Assembly: GCA_943737045.1 (NCBI GenBank)
Contig: CALSFV010000387.1
Coordinates: 62,001 to 126,000 of the forward strand
Origin: Parapristionchus giblindavisi
Lineage: Eukaryota > Nematoda > Chromadorea > Rhabditida > Diplogasteridae
Direction: 5' to 3'
DNA length: 64,000 bases
Below, one piece after another: positions 10,356 to 23,341 of this stretch. Numbering within the stretch: the stretch's first letter is position 1; each line of letters begins with the position of its first letter. A model generated the notes under the pieces. That model did not search any database. It was not told the origin of the DNA and saw only the letters and a list, made by a program, of their open reading frames with translations. The translations under genes and the position numbers were made by a program.

Positions 10356-12521
10356 GTTTTTGCGATCCTTGTTGCTATCCTTATTAGCTTCATACTTGTA
10401 TCACTTGTCTTGATATGAGTGTAGTCATCATATCAATCTATTGATTCTCATCTTGTCTTGGTGTATCATGATGGATGAATGATTGATACTCGACTGAATC
10501 ATCTCAATATGTCATTCCATAGATTGAGAGAGGGTAGGGCTTATGAGTCTTGTTTCATCTCTTCTCATCTCACTTCATCATATCATCTATTTACTTGGAA
10601 TCCTTTTTTAAAGAATTTTCATCTCGGGTGCCACACTCCCTGTACCCCGCTCATGTATGAATATAAGTATAGATAGATGTAGTCATTTAGTGATGGAGGT
10701 GAATGTGTACAGGGAGAGGGAGTCTCTACTCTCATTCTCAGTTTGTGGATAGTGGTTTGTGACAAAAACAAGTTGAGCCAAGGAGGAATAAGCTTGTTTT
10801 CGTGTCCCGTGTATCATCCACTGTGAAGAGACACAACGAATGAAGGAAGGAATGGAATGGATGGATAGATGTTGATGGTTGTAGATAGAAGAGAAGGAAT
10901 CGATAATGAATAGATGAAAAAGTGGAGATGCACTGAAGAGTACGATGATGAAGAGAGATCAATTTATATTGAATGAATGAAGTGTAGAGAGTGAATAGAG
11001 AATGGATGGTTATCTATAGAAGTGAGAGATCAATCGATGGAGAAGAAAGAGAGAGAGAGGTTTGATGAAGGATGGGTAAATATAGAAGATGAAGTGAATA
11101 GAAAGAAGTGACCACATGGTTATTCTCTCTTCCTTCCCATAACAAGTTGTTATTGAATAAGAATGAGAGAATGAATTGGTGATAGATTAGACGATAGATT
11201 GATTCATTGATTTGTAATATAGATGATTCGATTCCATCTCCTCTAAACTCTAGACACTTCCATATAATCTCTATTCTCATCGAGTTTCATATCAACCTTT
11301 TACATTCACTTCTATCATATTTCATAATGAATTGTGTTAGTTCTTTTTTGTTATGAAATGTCCATTTCGAATTAATGTTTTCGAATATTATATTTACTGT
11401 TGATATCTTATTCCATTTTGTCCTTCTACGGAATGACACATAAAGGGTATGAAAATACGTGGAGTGATTTACATAATCATCATGGTCGACTTACAACCTT
11501 ATTACCTTTTCCACTAATTTTGATTGCTTGGCATGAATATACATGGAATAAGGTTTCTAAAAAGTTACGTCAAAAGTTCCACGATCGCGTTGGGTAAATT
11601 GTGGTGTAGTTCTAAGATTGCTCGCTAACTTCTTTTTGTACACGAGATCGATTTCCCAGAGAACATTTTATATCCGCGTAGTAGTTCAACAGTGCCTATT
11701 GATGTCTAAATGAAATTAAACTCCAAAATTTATATTTGCTTCTGTTTGTGCAACTTCAGAAATAAGCATTTGAAACAAAAAAGTGAGACTTTCAATAATG
11801 AGGACAGATAACGCAACCTTATTGAAAATTGATTCTTACTAAGTCGGCCATGATGAATATCAATGTTTCCTAGTATTCTATATATTCATTTATTCATCAT
11901 TAGTTGGTTCAATGCTTTCCGAGTCTTTCTATTCATTTGGTTTGTGATCAATACACAACGACGTTCTCTACTCTTGTCCTCCCTTCTCTATCTTTTCCTC
12001 TTCCCTCACTCATCTACTCTTCCCTTCTATTCTTCTCCTTCTTTCTATAGTTATCTTTTCATTGAATTTGTTCATGCTTTTGAGTCCTTCTTCTCTTCCA
12101 TCTTCTCCATCTACATTCACATACACTTGTCATCTCTTATGTCGATCTCTAGTCTATTCTCTCCTCTCCTCTTCTCTCCTCTCCTCTCCTCTCCCCTCCT
12201 ATCTTCTCTTTCATATCCTTCTCTATCTACAACTATTCCTTGTCTCATCTATTCATCTCCATCTTAATCTTCATCTCAAACCATATTCAATTGAATCATT
12301 TCTCTTCATCTTCCTCATAATGGTTTCATCATTGACGACTAGTATCTCTATCAATAGATAGATACAGATATAGTTTGTATGAATGTACTCGTAATCATCT
12401 CATTCTCTTTGTATATCCATCTCATCTTTCATTTCCTTTGCAGTCTCATCTTCATAGACATCATCATCTCTTCTCCTTCTCCTTCTTCTTCTCTCTCATC
12501 TCTTGAATTGATTGTCTAGAA
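10356..12521. other. Intergenic region with pyrimidine-rich tracts
   Basis: About 2.2 kb before the SPOP-like gene. From about 11950 to 12300 the plus strand is nearly all C/T, including CTCCT runs at 12165-12215; open frames there are low-complexity artefacts. A frame at 11400-11597 contains DLHNHHGRLTTL and WHEYTWNK. It looks more protein-like than chance but has no ATG-led exon or family I recognise. Confidence 0.45.
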
Positions 12522-15500
12522 ATGGCAGACTTCGCGGGTCCATTGAGACCATCTGATAGTTGGAGTTCAACTGAGGTATCCACTCATATCATTACTGCTT
12601 ATTAATCAATCAATATTATGTAGTCATATTGATTAGTCATAATGTATATATATAGAATCTACGATGTAAATATGTTATTCACTGCTATATTGACTGATAT
12701 TGAAAGTATTGATTGAAGGTTCGTTCACTATCTCATTCTCATGTGTGGACAATTCGTGGATTCTCCAATTGCGATGTAAGATATCTGGAGACTAATGTCA
12801 AAGTGAGAGATCAAAAGGATTCATCGGTTAGTTTATACATCTTTGTATCTTTATCTATTTTTATATTTTGAATTGAGTCACTGAACATTTACTACATGGT
12901 TAGTCTATAAACTTATCAGATATTGATTGAATAGATCCGTGATGTAGGTTCTAGATATGTTGTGATATAATTGTGTACAATATGATGTTAATCATTCTCT
13001 CTATCAATTACAGTCTCTTGTCCCATCAACATCATCAATTGAATCAAGTCCAATCACATTCCGTATTCGATTACATCCACAAGGAAATAAGGAAAGTAAT
13101 AAGGACTTCTCTTTCTTCCAGGTTAATATTCTATACTTTTATCTTTATCTCATTGCTATGATGTATATGATATTTATAATAATATAACAACTCTAGTGGG
13201 TAAAAGATACTTAGGCGTAAAGCACTATCATTCGGTTAACTCACATTTTTTATATGACCTGCCCACTTATGGTCCTTCATTTATCGGGACCCCTATCCAA
13301 ACATGTATAACCCCCATCTACTGTTAATTAAGAAAATTACATTTTAAAAGATGAAGTAGAAAATGTAAGATGAGTGACTGAATGAATGAATTGATGAACC
13401 CTTGTAGGTCTTCTGTAGTACAAATACGAATACGACCAAATATCGTGCGAAGTTTGCCGTTTACAATTGTAGAAATGAAGAGATTCCTACTACTGTATAT
13501 ACAGGAACTCAACAGGTATGAATATATATTCTATTTCTTTATCTTTATGTAATATTAAGTATTCTATCATAGCTAAATATGAATATGATTAACTAGTTAT
13601 ATTTCATGTGCAGTTACATGGATACTTTGAATATATTCGTCGTGATCTACTTGTTCAACATGTTCTACCTCAAGTGAGTATTCTATCATTAATACTTTAT
13701 CATATACCGTTTTATCGTATTTACATTTATAATCTATCAATCATATTAATAATAATATGACGTGTACTGTATACTCTCTACTATAAGTAATAGTTTATCA
13801 ACTTTATCCCTTCAATATCTATTGCTATTTCTCATGGATATAGTCATTCAATTATATCAATGATAATAGATATCAGTGTATTCGTTTCAGGACGAACTTC
13901 AACTCGTTCTTAATCTCACCGTCACCTTTGATACTGTAACTAAATGTAGTCAAAATATGAAGATTAATACACAAATCGAGCCCAAATACCAAGAGGTTAG
14001 TCCTTATTGATCTTTGATCTCTCTTACAATATAGTATGTTCATATACTATTATATTCTTCTTGTTTGTTTTGATAGTATATGAACTAAAGAATGCATAGT
14101 ATATAATATAAGGTGTAATATATTAGTTATGTTGATTGATTTCATTTGCATCTATCAGATAGTATTATCTATTATCTATTCTCTATTGAACTACATAACA
14201 ATACTATTAACGTTGTTGTCATTCATTCTTCATTCTCTATTCTATTTACTCCATCTTGTTTACTGTTATTGTTATTCATTTTGATTGTTTTGAGATCTCA
14301 AAAGACTTGGATTCAATACTATCCACAGGCAAATTAGCTGATTTTATCATTGAATTGAATGAGGGAAAGGAGATCAAAGTACACAAGGTAATTATAAATT
14401 ACACACAAACAATAATATTATTATATGTCCTTCTGTCAAATTTTTCCGTAAATCCATCGCCTCATTACCGTAAATAATAGTTGTAACTATCATCTTTGCT
14501 ACTTATGTCGTCGTACCTATCAAATAATATATGAGAAATTATGCTTTACTTTGGCATCGCATAAAGTGTATTTATTTCATAGGTGGGCGCGTGAAAACGA
14601 ATTCTATTTTCACACAGCTTTGCCTTCCCTTGAGGGGCCTTGCGTACAGTTTTGCAAAAATTGGAAAATTCCCAGCTAAATCTGCTGAAAAATGGCCATG
14701 CGCATAGCCTTGCCTTACGATTCTCCGGTTTCCGCACAGCCTTTCGCCCAGCGTGACCACCTATGATTTATTTATTAATTAATGGTCTATTGATTGATAT
14801 TAAGATGATGTTGGCCGCTCGATCTCCTGTTTTCTCAGCAATGCTTGAACCTCATACTGAAGAATCTCAAACAGGAAGAGTATTGATAAAAGATGTTGAT
14901 TCAGAGGTATGGTATAGACTAATCTGTTTGTTATTTGTATAGTAATCAATGTATGTATTATAGGTAATGAATGAACTTCTTCATTATATCTATACGGGTA
15001 AATCACCTAATCTATCATCTCTTGCTCTTGATCTCTTAGCTGTGGCTGATAGATATCAATTACCTGGACTGAAAGAGATGGCTGATATGGTATCTTATTC
15101 ATCACTATTCAATGATCTTTGATCTTTGATCTTTTGCAGCATTTACGTTCATCCTTAGCAATAGAAACAGCATCTCGTAATCTTGTCTATGCCGATATGC
15201 ATAATGCTCATGATTTGAGAAGAGAAGCAATACAATTTATTGCTAATAATATGCAATCTGTTGTTCAGGTATTATATTATACTATCTCTTCATGTACTAG
15301 GGTGTATCATATATTTGATAGGACTTATTCATTTCAACTATATTTTCTTAGGAATGAGGCGTGATATAGCTTTAACCATCTCCAGGTCAATAGACACAGT
15401 CCTTGCAATTGCTCAAAAGCTCATTATAGACATCTCCGTAGGGAAAGCCTGAATAAGATCATCATTCTCTTTTAATGAAATTCACTGCTCGTGCTTTCAT

Positions 15501-16434
15501 TAAAGTCAACCTAGATCATAGGTGGGCGCGTGAAAACGAATATTTTTTTGCGCGCAGCTTTGCCTTCCCTTCGAGGCCTAACGCATAGCCTGGCATCGCA
15601 AAAATTGGAAAATTTCCAGTCAAAATTGCCAAAAAATAGCCGTGCGCACAGCCTTGCCTCCCAACTTCCCCCGGTTTACGCACAGCCTTTCCCCCAACGT
15701 GCCCATCTATGACGTAAATGCTATTGTGTAACTTTGATTTTATCCCATTCTGTGAAATGAATGGGTCTTCCTCTGAAAGACACAAAGAAGATTTGGGGTC
15801 CTACTCTAAAACACTGAGAACGAATTGATTATTGTGAGTGGTTGAACATTGAAATTTGTCCGCTTCATGTATCATTTTGCCCCCATGTTCCACAATCCAT
15901 TCTAGACAAGACATACTCATACAAACTGTAGACTTATAGATGTTGTAGCTTATGGTATCATCATTCCAATGTGTCCACATCAAACAGACACATGAACATT
16001 GTTTGACCTTATTATCGAAGCAAACAAAATTGCTTGGCTAACAAAAGAATTTTTCATTATTCTATCTTCCTTTTGAAATTGGATAATAACAGTACTACCA
16101 AATATATAATATACCCTAATATGATTCATTTGTTACATTTTATAATGTAGTATAGTTGTTTATTATTGTATGAAGTATTCATATATTGTTTATTATAGAC
16201 TGATGGATGGCATCAACTGGTAGAACAACAAGGAGCAAGTTTAGTTAATGAAGTTATTGGTGCTCTTGTTACTGATAAATCATATGTTGGAGGAGGAACA
16301 ACTTCTAGTTCATCTATTAGTGGTTAGTTGTTATCAATATGTTATCTATTCATTATCATTGTATTCATTTAATCTCATATATTTAAGATGCACCGACAAC
16401 AGCGAAACGACCACGTATGGATCTATCTGTCTAG
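12522..16434 (+). CDS. SPOP: SPOP-like MATH-BTB Cullin-3 adaptor
   Basis: About 12 exons encode roughly 385 residues (human SPOP is 374). The MATH domain (residues about 20-180) shows HSHVWTIRGFSNC and later beta strands. The BTB domain follows (about 195-310) with LADFIIELNEGKEIKVHK, MLAARSPVFSAMLEPH and YIYTGKSPNLSSLALDLL. The BACK/3-box part contains YADMHNAHDLRREAI and DGWHQLV. The C-terminus has TTAKRPRMD, matching the position of the SPOP nuclear signal. SPOP orthologues bring substrates to Cullin-3 ubiquitin ligase, mostly in the nucleus. Two introns each carry one copy of the same hAT-like MITE (14578-14765 and 15517-15711). Stop TAG is at 16432-16434. C. elegans has several close BATH paralogues, so one-to-one orthology is likely but not proven. 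Confidence 0.85.
14570..14773. mobile_element. hAT-like MITE, copy 1, in a SPOP intron
   Basis: The element at 14578-14765 (188 bp) begins CATAGGTGGGCGCG and ends GACCACCTATG. Perfect 8-bp duplications ATTTATTT lie on both sides (14570-14577, 14766-14773). It is GC-richer than the host intron and similar along its whole length to copy 2. Confidence 0.85.
15113..15136 (+). repeat. Intronic heptamer repeat (GATCTTT)n next to a 3' splice site
   Basis: Three units of the heptamer run into TTTTGCAG, so the repeat forms most of the polypyrimidine tract of this SPOP intron. Confidence 0.85.
15509..15719. mobile_element. hAT-like MITE, copy 2, in a later SPOP intron
   Basis: The element at 15517-15711 (195 bp) begins CATAGGTGGGCGCG and ends GCCCATCTATG, in the same orientation as copy 1. 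The flanking words ACCTAGAT and ACGTAAAT match at 6 of 8 bases, a worn target duplication, so this copy is probably the older insertion. Confidence 0.8.
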
Positions 16435-17315
16435 TTGATGGATTGATTGATTGAAAATAATTGATTTATCGATCATTGCAATTCATTATCTCCATTATAA
16501 TCATGTTTACTTTGATTCATCTGACGAGAGATAGTCAAACTATCATCTATCTCTATTCAATTGTTACATCTTCATCTTGTATCATTAATATATTTGATTC
16601 GTTGTTCCATCTCTCATCTTGTATTATATCCATACTATTTACTCAATCAATAATATTCTGCATTTCTCATCCTCCTTATCATTTGCCATCTTCTTCATAT
16701 TCGTTTCATCCTCGTTCTGTTTTTACTTTTACATTCAATTGATATCTATATATAGTTATAATATGCTAATTTCCCTTCACCATCTAACGTAGTCATCAAC
16801 TATCGTATCTATCTAATCATATAAGTCCCCCAAAATCAAAAGATCAAAGAGTACACGTCGAGTCATTCAATTAAATGCGAGGTATTTCATATGTTCCCCC
16901 TCTCTATCCATCCATCCATCCATTCATTCGTTCATTCAATCATTCAATGTACTCATACTTGCATTCATTCAATATAATGATCACAAATGAATACATTAAG
17001 AGATGATATAGTAATAGAAATAATCTGTGATCTCTTCAATGTATCAACTGTGACTACTCCTTCCCCCTCCCCCACGGTCCCCTCCCCTCACTCCCCCTCT
17101 CTGTCTCCTTACTCTTCCTGTATACTACTTGTTGTTTTCATCGTTCCACTTTTTATACCAAAGAAGGAGAAGATTAAGATAAATAGTTCTTCAATTACTT
17201 TTCATCCTCATAACGAATATGTGTTGTATCGATCTACAATATTGTTGCACTAAGAGATTAATGATATTATTGATAGATACATATAAATAGAAAGGTTCAA
17301 TCAATTGGAAACTAG
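16435..17315. other. Intergenic spacer
   Basis: An AT-rich spacer with CATT/ATCC short repeats (about 16905-16960). I see no gene. A TTGGAAACTAG acceptor-like word directly precedes the next start codon. Confidence 0.5.
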
Positions 17316-19199
17316 ATGAGCTCGAAGGGAGTATTGGCTATAGCTGTAGTGTGAGTGGTATACTGTAGTCTATGAAGATTGATCTTTGATCTCTTAAAGA
17401 GGGGCTATCGCATCGTACTACTCTTTACATAATAGAATATATCTTTCAAATAATGCTGTCTCATATAGGTATGTGTCATCTTCATCCATTTAATCATTAT
17501 CTATCTATTATATATTTAGTCTTCCTGAACCTCCTGAATTGATTGGACCTCTAACACCAAATGATAAACTATCCAATGCTAAATATATACTAGAAGGATT
17601 GGTAACTGGTCCTGAGAGTATCTATGCTGATGGAGGTATATGGTAGATGAATAAATAGAATTATAAATCAATCAATATACTCTCAGATATACTGTATACG
17701 GGATTGGCTGATGGAAGATTGATTAAAGTAGTTGATGGAATGATTCAGAAGGAATTGAGATTGAGTATGGATAAGAATTGTGGTGAGTACGGTATAAAAA
17801 AAGGTGATCGATCGATAATGATTACTGTATTAATAGGTTCATATGATAAGGAATCTTCATGTGGTCGACCACTGGGAATACGAAGATTGAATGGAGATAT
17901 ATTCATTGTTGCTGATGCTTATTTGGGTGTATTCAAAGTTGACTTTGAGAAAGGTCAGTTGATCTTTGATCTTTGAACTTTATATCTTGATTAAGGTACA
18001 CATGAACGATTGATCTCATCAAATCTTCCAATTGATGGTCTTCTTCCTCGATTCTTCAATGATATCGATGTATACTCTTTAACATACACATTTTTATTGA
18101 TTTGTATTTGGTTACATATTTATCATAATACATATTACGTTTTAGATTCTTTCATCGGATGAAATTCTCATTTCTGATTCATCGACTATCAATCAGAGAA
18201 GAGATTTCATGAAGGAAATTCTTGAATCGAAAGGAACTGGAAGGTATACTGTAGATGTATTGATTGAAATGTCTACTATAATGATAATATTGAAGAGTAC
18301 TCTATCATCGTATATCAACAGGAGAAACTCGTGTTCTTCTTAATGGACTTCATTTTGCTAATGGAATACAGGTATATTCTTTCTATTCTTTATTCTTTTA
18401 TTTCTTCATACAACATTTTATCCTTATCTCATCAGTATCGTATATTTAATACAATACTGTATTAAAATACTCATATATTTTGTATTCTGTCTTCATTCTT
18501 TCATTTCTTTAGATTCTTCCTGATCGTAAATCATTCCTTGTGGCTGAATGTACTCGAGCAAGAATCATTAGGTTTCAATCAATTATTCATTGAATTCATC
18601 AATTATTGATCGGTAGATACAATTCTATTGATCTACTTTAGATATTATTTGGATGGACCAAAGAAGGGAACAAATGAGATCTTCATCGATAATCTTCCTG
18701 GTCTTCCTGATAATATTCGTCTTTCTCATAAGGGAACAACTGTATGGGTATGGTAGATATTGATTGATTACTCTATATTGATCGATTGATTGCTTATAGG
18801 TTGGATTAGCTGGATTGAGAAGAAAAGGACTACGTGATCTACTTGAATCAATAAGTGATCTACCAACGATAAGAAATATCCTGGTTAATGTAAGTACTAC
18901 TTATACGATTATACGAGTGTTCATTATTGATTATAGATATTACCTAATTTCATTCTTCGTGATGTATTCCCTCGTTTCGTTCCTAAATATGCTATAGTAA
19001 TAGAGATTGATTTGAATGGAAACATTGTATCATCTCTTCATGATACAACTGGAGATACTATAGGAAAGGTCTCACAGGTATTAGATCTTTTGTCATACTG
19101 TATCTAGTTGATCTTTGATCTTTGAAGGTTACTGATGGAGGTAAACAACTCTACTTGGGTAGCTTCAATGCTCCTTATATTGCAGTTATCGAAAAATAG
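17316..19199 (+). CDS. APMAP / strictosidine-synthase-like six-bladed propeller protein
   Basis: About 12 exons encode roughly 400 residues. The start MSSKGVLAIAVV leads into a hydrophobic segment (AIASYY), a likely type II signal anchor. After a short linker come propeller-like segments: GPESIYADGDILYTGLADG, CGRPLGIRRLNG, IFIVADAYLGVFKVD, LLNGLHFANGIQ and PGLPDNIRLSHKG. The GLPDNIR motif and order fit the strictosidine-synthase-like domain of APMAP and insect hemomucin. Plant enzymes of this fold condense amines and aldehydes; animal members are membrane proteins with reported arylesterase/lactonase-type activity. Stop TAG is at 19197-19199. (GATCTTT)n occurs in its introns near 17384, 17960 and 19109. 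C. elegans has several paralogues, so I give no symbol. Confidence 0.8.
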
Positions 19200-19297
19200 A
19201 TTCGTATTGTCTTTATTCATTTGCATTTTTATACTTTGTAAACACTTTGTAATATGATATAGTATACGTGTATTGTATTGATTTGTACGGAGAGATT

Positions 19298-19468
19298 ATG
19301 ATAAACATTCCATTATCTTTCATCATTTCGTTTCTCTTCATTCATTTATCCATTGGACAAGAATATGAAGAGGGTACGGTAGATATATAGTATATTGTAA
19401 GTACCGTATGATATAAACCAGTTATTGACTATGAACAACATTGGTACCGATTATTTCTGAAGTGTTGA
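19298..19468 (+). CDS. Possible small secreted peptide, two exons
   Basis: The frame from ATG 19298 encodes a clear signal-peptide-like stretch (MINIPLSFIISFLFIHLS) followed by IGQEYEE. A GT donor at about 19375 and a ...ACCAG acceptor at about 19429 join it in frame to an exon ending TGT TGA (19466-19468), for about 41 residues. There is no family match that I know. It could also be the first exon of a longer gene or a chance frame. Confidence 0.3.
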
Positions 19469-21629
19469 TTGATTATTCCGAAATGGAGTTCCTATCATAA
19501 TCACCATCTTCATCACCGAAGGAAATGATTCAGTCTTGTGAATATTGGAAAACACGTTTCTAACTGTGGTATTTCTGAACTCTCAGCTCCATCTTTGAGA
19601 TATCTAACCAGTGTCTAAAAGAGTCAGAGTTTGAGAAAAAAGCTTGTTTTTGTGTGAAATGATGATATCATCATGATATGTAGGATGTCTTAATCTCTTC
19701 AATTATCGTTTCTCTACGATGCTTTAATCAATAATAATCTAATCATATCTATTCTTATCCTGTTAGAAGCCATATATGATATGGAGATTGTCGAATGAAA
19801 TTAGAAAGTTGAAACACCAACACTAAGCATCATATCTTTCACTTTTCTATTGGATTCATGAATGAATTTATAGGTAGATCAATCTGTAGATGAACCACAA
19901 ACAAAAATATTATCCCTTTGAAATAAAACGAAGAAAGATATTTTGAAATTTTGTCAAATGATAAAAACATGAGAAATTTGAAGAATATGGGGGAGAGTAA
20001 AGTTAATTCATTTATTTCTTCATATTAATCTTCATCTTTAGTCTTCTTTCTCCATTAATATGTAAATCTCTTTCATATGAATTAGATCTTCCATTATTTT
20101 CCCATTATGGACTTATGGCGTTGAGATAAAAACATCACATGGTCCAAAACAACTCTACCAAAATGTCCATAATGATCTCACTATACCTTTACTGAAATAA
20201 TATGATAGACATTTATGCTCATAAAAACAATATGATTTGTCACCGTATATGTCAGTCACATCATCTATTCTCTATGATATTCATCATCTTTATAGACGAA
20301 TACAACGACAATAGTATTATGTAGAGTAGATATCATTCAAGATGATTTATGGATTACTGTAACAAGGAAGAATATGCAGGAGAAGTTTTGTCATGCATTT
20401 GGAATAAAAATAAACATTTGTTGTGGAACGCTTAAAGTGCGTAGACACTCGTATTGAAATGACATACTCTGCATAAATAGAGAATATATTTGAGTTGCGT
20501 GACATGAATATGTATCTAGACTATACATGATATCAATTCATATAAATCTATGTATTATATGGATCTCTATCTAACTACATAAACTACATAACTTACCTTT
20601 GATTTATAATTTTCCTTAAAATCACTTATAAAAATTAGTGTTCATTGATTATCAGAGTAGATAAGTGAGTTTTATATGTATGCTTTTATAGACAGAGATT
20701 CATTTTTCATACGAAGTATTAGAAATTCGTCTTAGGCGAAACAATTGAATTCTTTTCACTTTTTTAAAGATAAGTTTTTAAAGTTGTAAAAAAATTGTAA
20801 TGGTAACATATCGGAGATATTCCTGTACAATCTTTTCATATATTTTAATAAAAATGAAAAGATAAAGATAAAGATGATGAGAGATGTTAATGAGTGTATT
20901 AGATTGAATGAAATGGAAGAAGAATGAAGTGGATAGAAGGGATAGAAGATGACCAACTGCTGTCTCTATCTCTATCTAATAGACTCTCACTCCATTCATT
21001 CTTCTATCTCCTCATATGACATCGAAGGTATTCTATTCTATTCATTCATTCTATTTCAATCATTCTTCATCTCACATCATCTAATCCATTTATATTGAAA
21101 GAACAAAGACAAACTTTGACTCATAAGTCAAAGTAAGTCTTCTTCTTCTTCCCAATAAGAGAATAGACTAGTTGAATAGAGAGGGGACATAGTTGTGGGT
21201 GGGGTTAGTATTGGTACAAACTCTTCTATTCCTTCTTCTACTTTCATCTATCTTCATTGTGGCTCCATCATATTATTATCCTCGTATTCTTCCTTTAGCT
21301 CCTCCATTTAAGGTAATATTTATATTACTCTCATACATATAATATTTCATGTAATATAAAAGAACTCAATTACTTATTTGTACATCTTCATCTATCATCT
21401 ATAGTAGAGACTAGATATATGACTAATGGTCTATAGTATATCTCTTCATCTTTCTATTCATTCTCATCTCAACGTCACTCTATCAAGTATCCTTCTATGC
21501 TCTTCATTCTATCGTAGATTCATAGATCGAGAGATAGATAGAGATATAGAGTGAGGGATAGATAGAAGTCTTCATCTTATTCGACTCCTCCTTCTCTATC
21601 TCTTCATTCTATTCATTCATTCTTCTATA
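19469..21629. other. Intergenic region with one possible alternative first exon
   Basis: Mostly AT-rich DNA without recognisable genes. Near its end (about 21215-21313) an open stretch encodes LLLLSSIFIVAPSYYYP and ends at an AAG|GTAATA donor in phase 0. It could splice to the exon at 22532 as an alternative first exon of the small membrane protein gene, but it lacks an ATG. Confidence 0.4.
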
Positions 21630-22872
21630 ATGCATCTACTCATTCGTGATTCATCTCAATCAATTCATTATCCACCATCATCTTCATTATTAGTAATAAC
21701 TCCATCTCCATTAGTCAAATCTACTCAATCTTCCTTTCTTTCTGTACGTCTATTTTTTTTTACCGAGCTCTAAAACGTCAAAATATCTCGATCTCTGTAA
21801 GTAAGATATTCTATTCACGTAAACTTGTGCACAGAGAAATCAATATCAACTTCTTTAATAATGATCTATAATTGTTATCTATGAGATATGGATCCATACC
21901 CTGAGAACCATTTTATCTTCCGAAATTAAAAAAATCAGTTCTATGAAATGTTAGTGAGCTTTTAAAACATTTTGAAATTTTCATATTTGTATAGAGAGAG
22001 AAGACATTGTAGCTTAATGTTCTCACGTCATGTTTTCTGAGAAAACGAGGTTAAGAAAATAAGAGCTGAAGGGTCTATTCCAAACAATGATAGATACTGT
22101 GTCTATTGTTTTCACACCCAATTCGGTCATTGATCACCTTGACTTCTTTATTGTAAACAGTAAAAATGATCTTTGGATATGGTTAGTCATGTCTAAGAAG
22201 CCATATTAACTCAATTTAAATAAGAAATTATGAATTCTGGAAAGATTTCCATATGATCTCTTAATAATTGATGATATAAACATAACGTTAGAATAAATAA
22301 TCATTGTTATTGTTTTTTTTCCTTTTCATTCAATTCATTATCTATTCTTTATCTATAATGAGAATAAGGACAAGTCTATTCAATCAAATTAAATGTAGTT
22401 AGATTAGAGAAGTACATTGTACTAAATCATATTATGTGTCTAACTCTTTCAAGGAAAAGATATAATCTGAAAATTTGCGATCAAAAAGAGACTTAACTTG
22501 TGACGATGTATTTATTTATAAATATTTTCAGGGTTTTCAAGAAGGAGAAATCATAACATTTTGTCTACTTGGATTCGCTTTATTTCTTATCTTCTCAGTA
22601 GTCATTTACTACAAATGTATTGCCCCAAGTAAGTACTTCAATTCACTTTACTTCTCTCCCTCTTCCTTCTACCAATCTCTCCCTCTCCCTCTCCTTATTC
22701 CAATCTTACCGCTCATTTGAAGACGAAATAAAATAGAACTGAAAGAATAAAATGTATATTGACAGGTTTAGAAGTGCGATCTCGTGTAGTATTCAATCCA
22801 AAAGAGAATAGACGAATATCTCAATATGGAAAGGAATTATTTGGAAAATTTGTGAAGAAAAACAATTATTGA
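21630..22872 (+). CDS. Small single-pass membrane protein
   Basis: Three exons encode about 105 residues. Exon 1 starts MHLLIRDSSQSIHYPP and ends at TCT|GTACGT. Exon 2 (from about 22532) gives GFQEGEIITF and a single hydrophobic segment (LLGFALFLIFSVVIYY). Exon 3 gives a basic tail with VRSRVVFNPKENRRIS, ending KKNNY and TGA 22870-22872. The first intron is about 790 bp, long for this region. The function is unknown. The basic tail suggests the C-terminus is cytosolic. Confidence 0.5.
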
Positions 22873-23341
22873 TTGATCTTTGTGTATCATTGTTTATATC
22901 TACCGTATTCCATTTGTCTATCTGTGTTGTAGTGAAACGGGTACTTCTATCAGCAGTTTATACACGTCATTTATAATTCTTTCAATGAATAATGTATCAT
23001 TCTTTGTACTATTAAAGAAATCTATCATCTGTTTGGTAATATACTCGATATTTGGACACATAGGGAAAATAAAGGCCGAATCATGTAGGATAAATGGAGA
23101 ATAAGGCTTGGTGAACAGAATGATATTGTTTGATATTAGAATGATATTGTATTGTATGTACAATTGACTAGATATGATGATGATATGATAATATGATTAG
23201 TCTATCACAGATCTCATATGATAAAGAATATAAAGTGATGAATGAAATGTAATAATAATATGGATTATCGATTGAATAAATGAGATATAATGGAATGAAG
23301 AGAGAATTGTTAGTACTACAATATACATTTGATGTTATCAA
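22873..23341. other. Intergenic spacer between convergent genes
   Basis: AT-rich. Open frames on both strands here lack splice context or similarity. No gene called. Confidence 0.5.

Noticed and set aside
12165..12215. G4C2-type expansion relevant to C9orf72
   Set aside because: The CTCCT run is far from the C9orf72-like gene and is a different repeat; no GGGGCC repeat occurs in the introns I read.
11863..12361. Open frames rich in Ser, Leu, Tyr and Phe upstream of the SPOP-like gene
   Set aside because: They arise from a nearly pure C/T tract; no splice context or domain.
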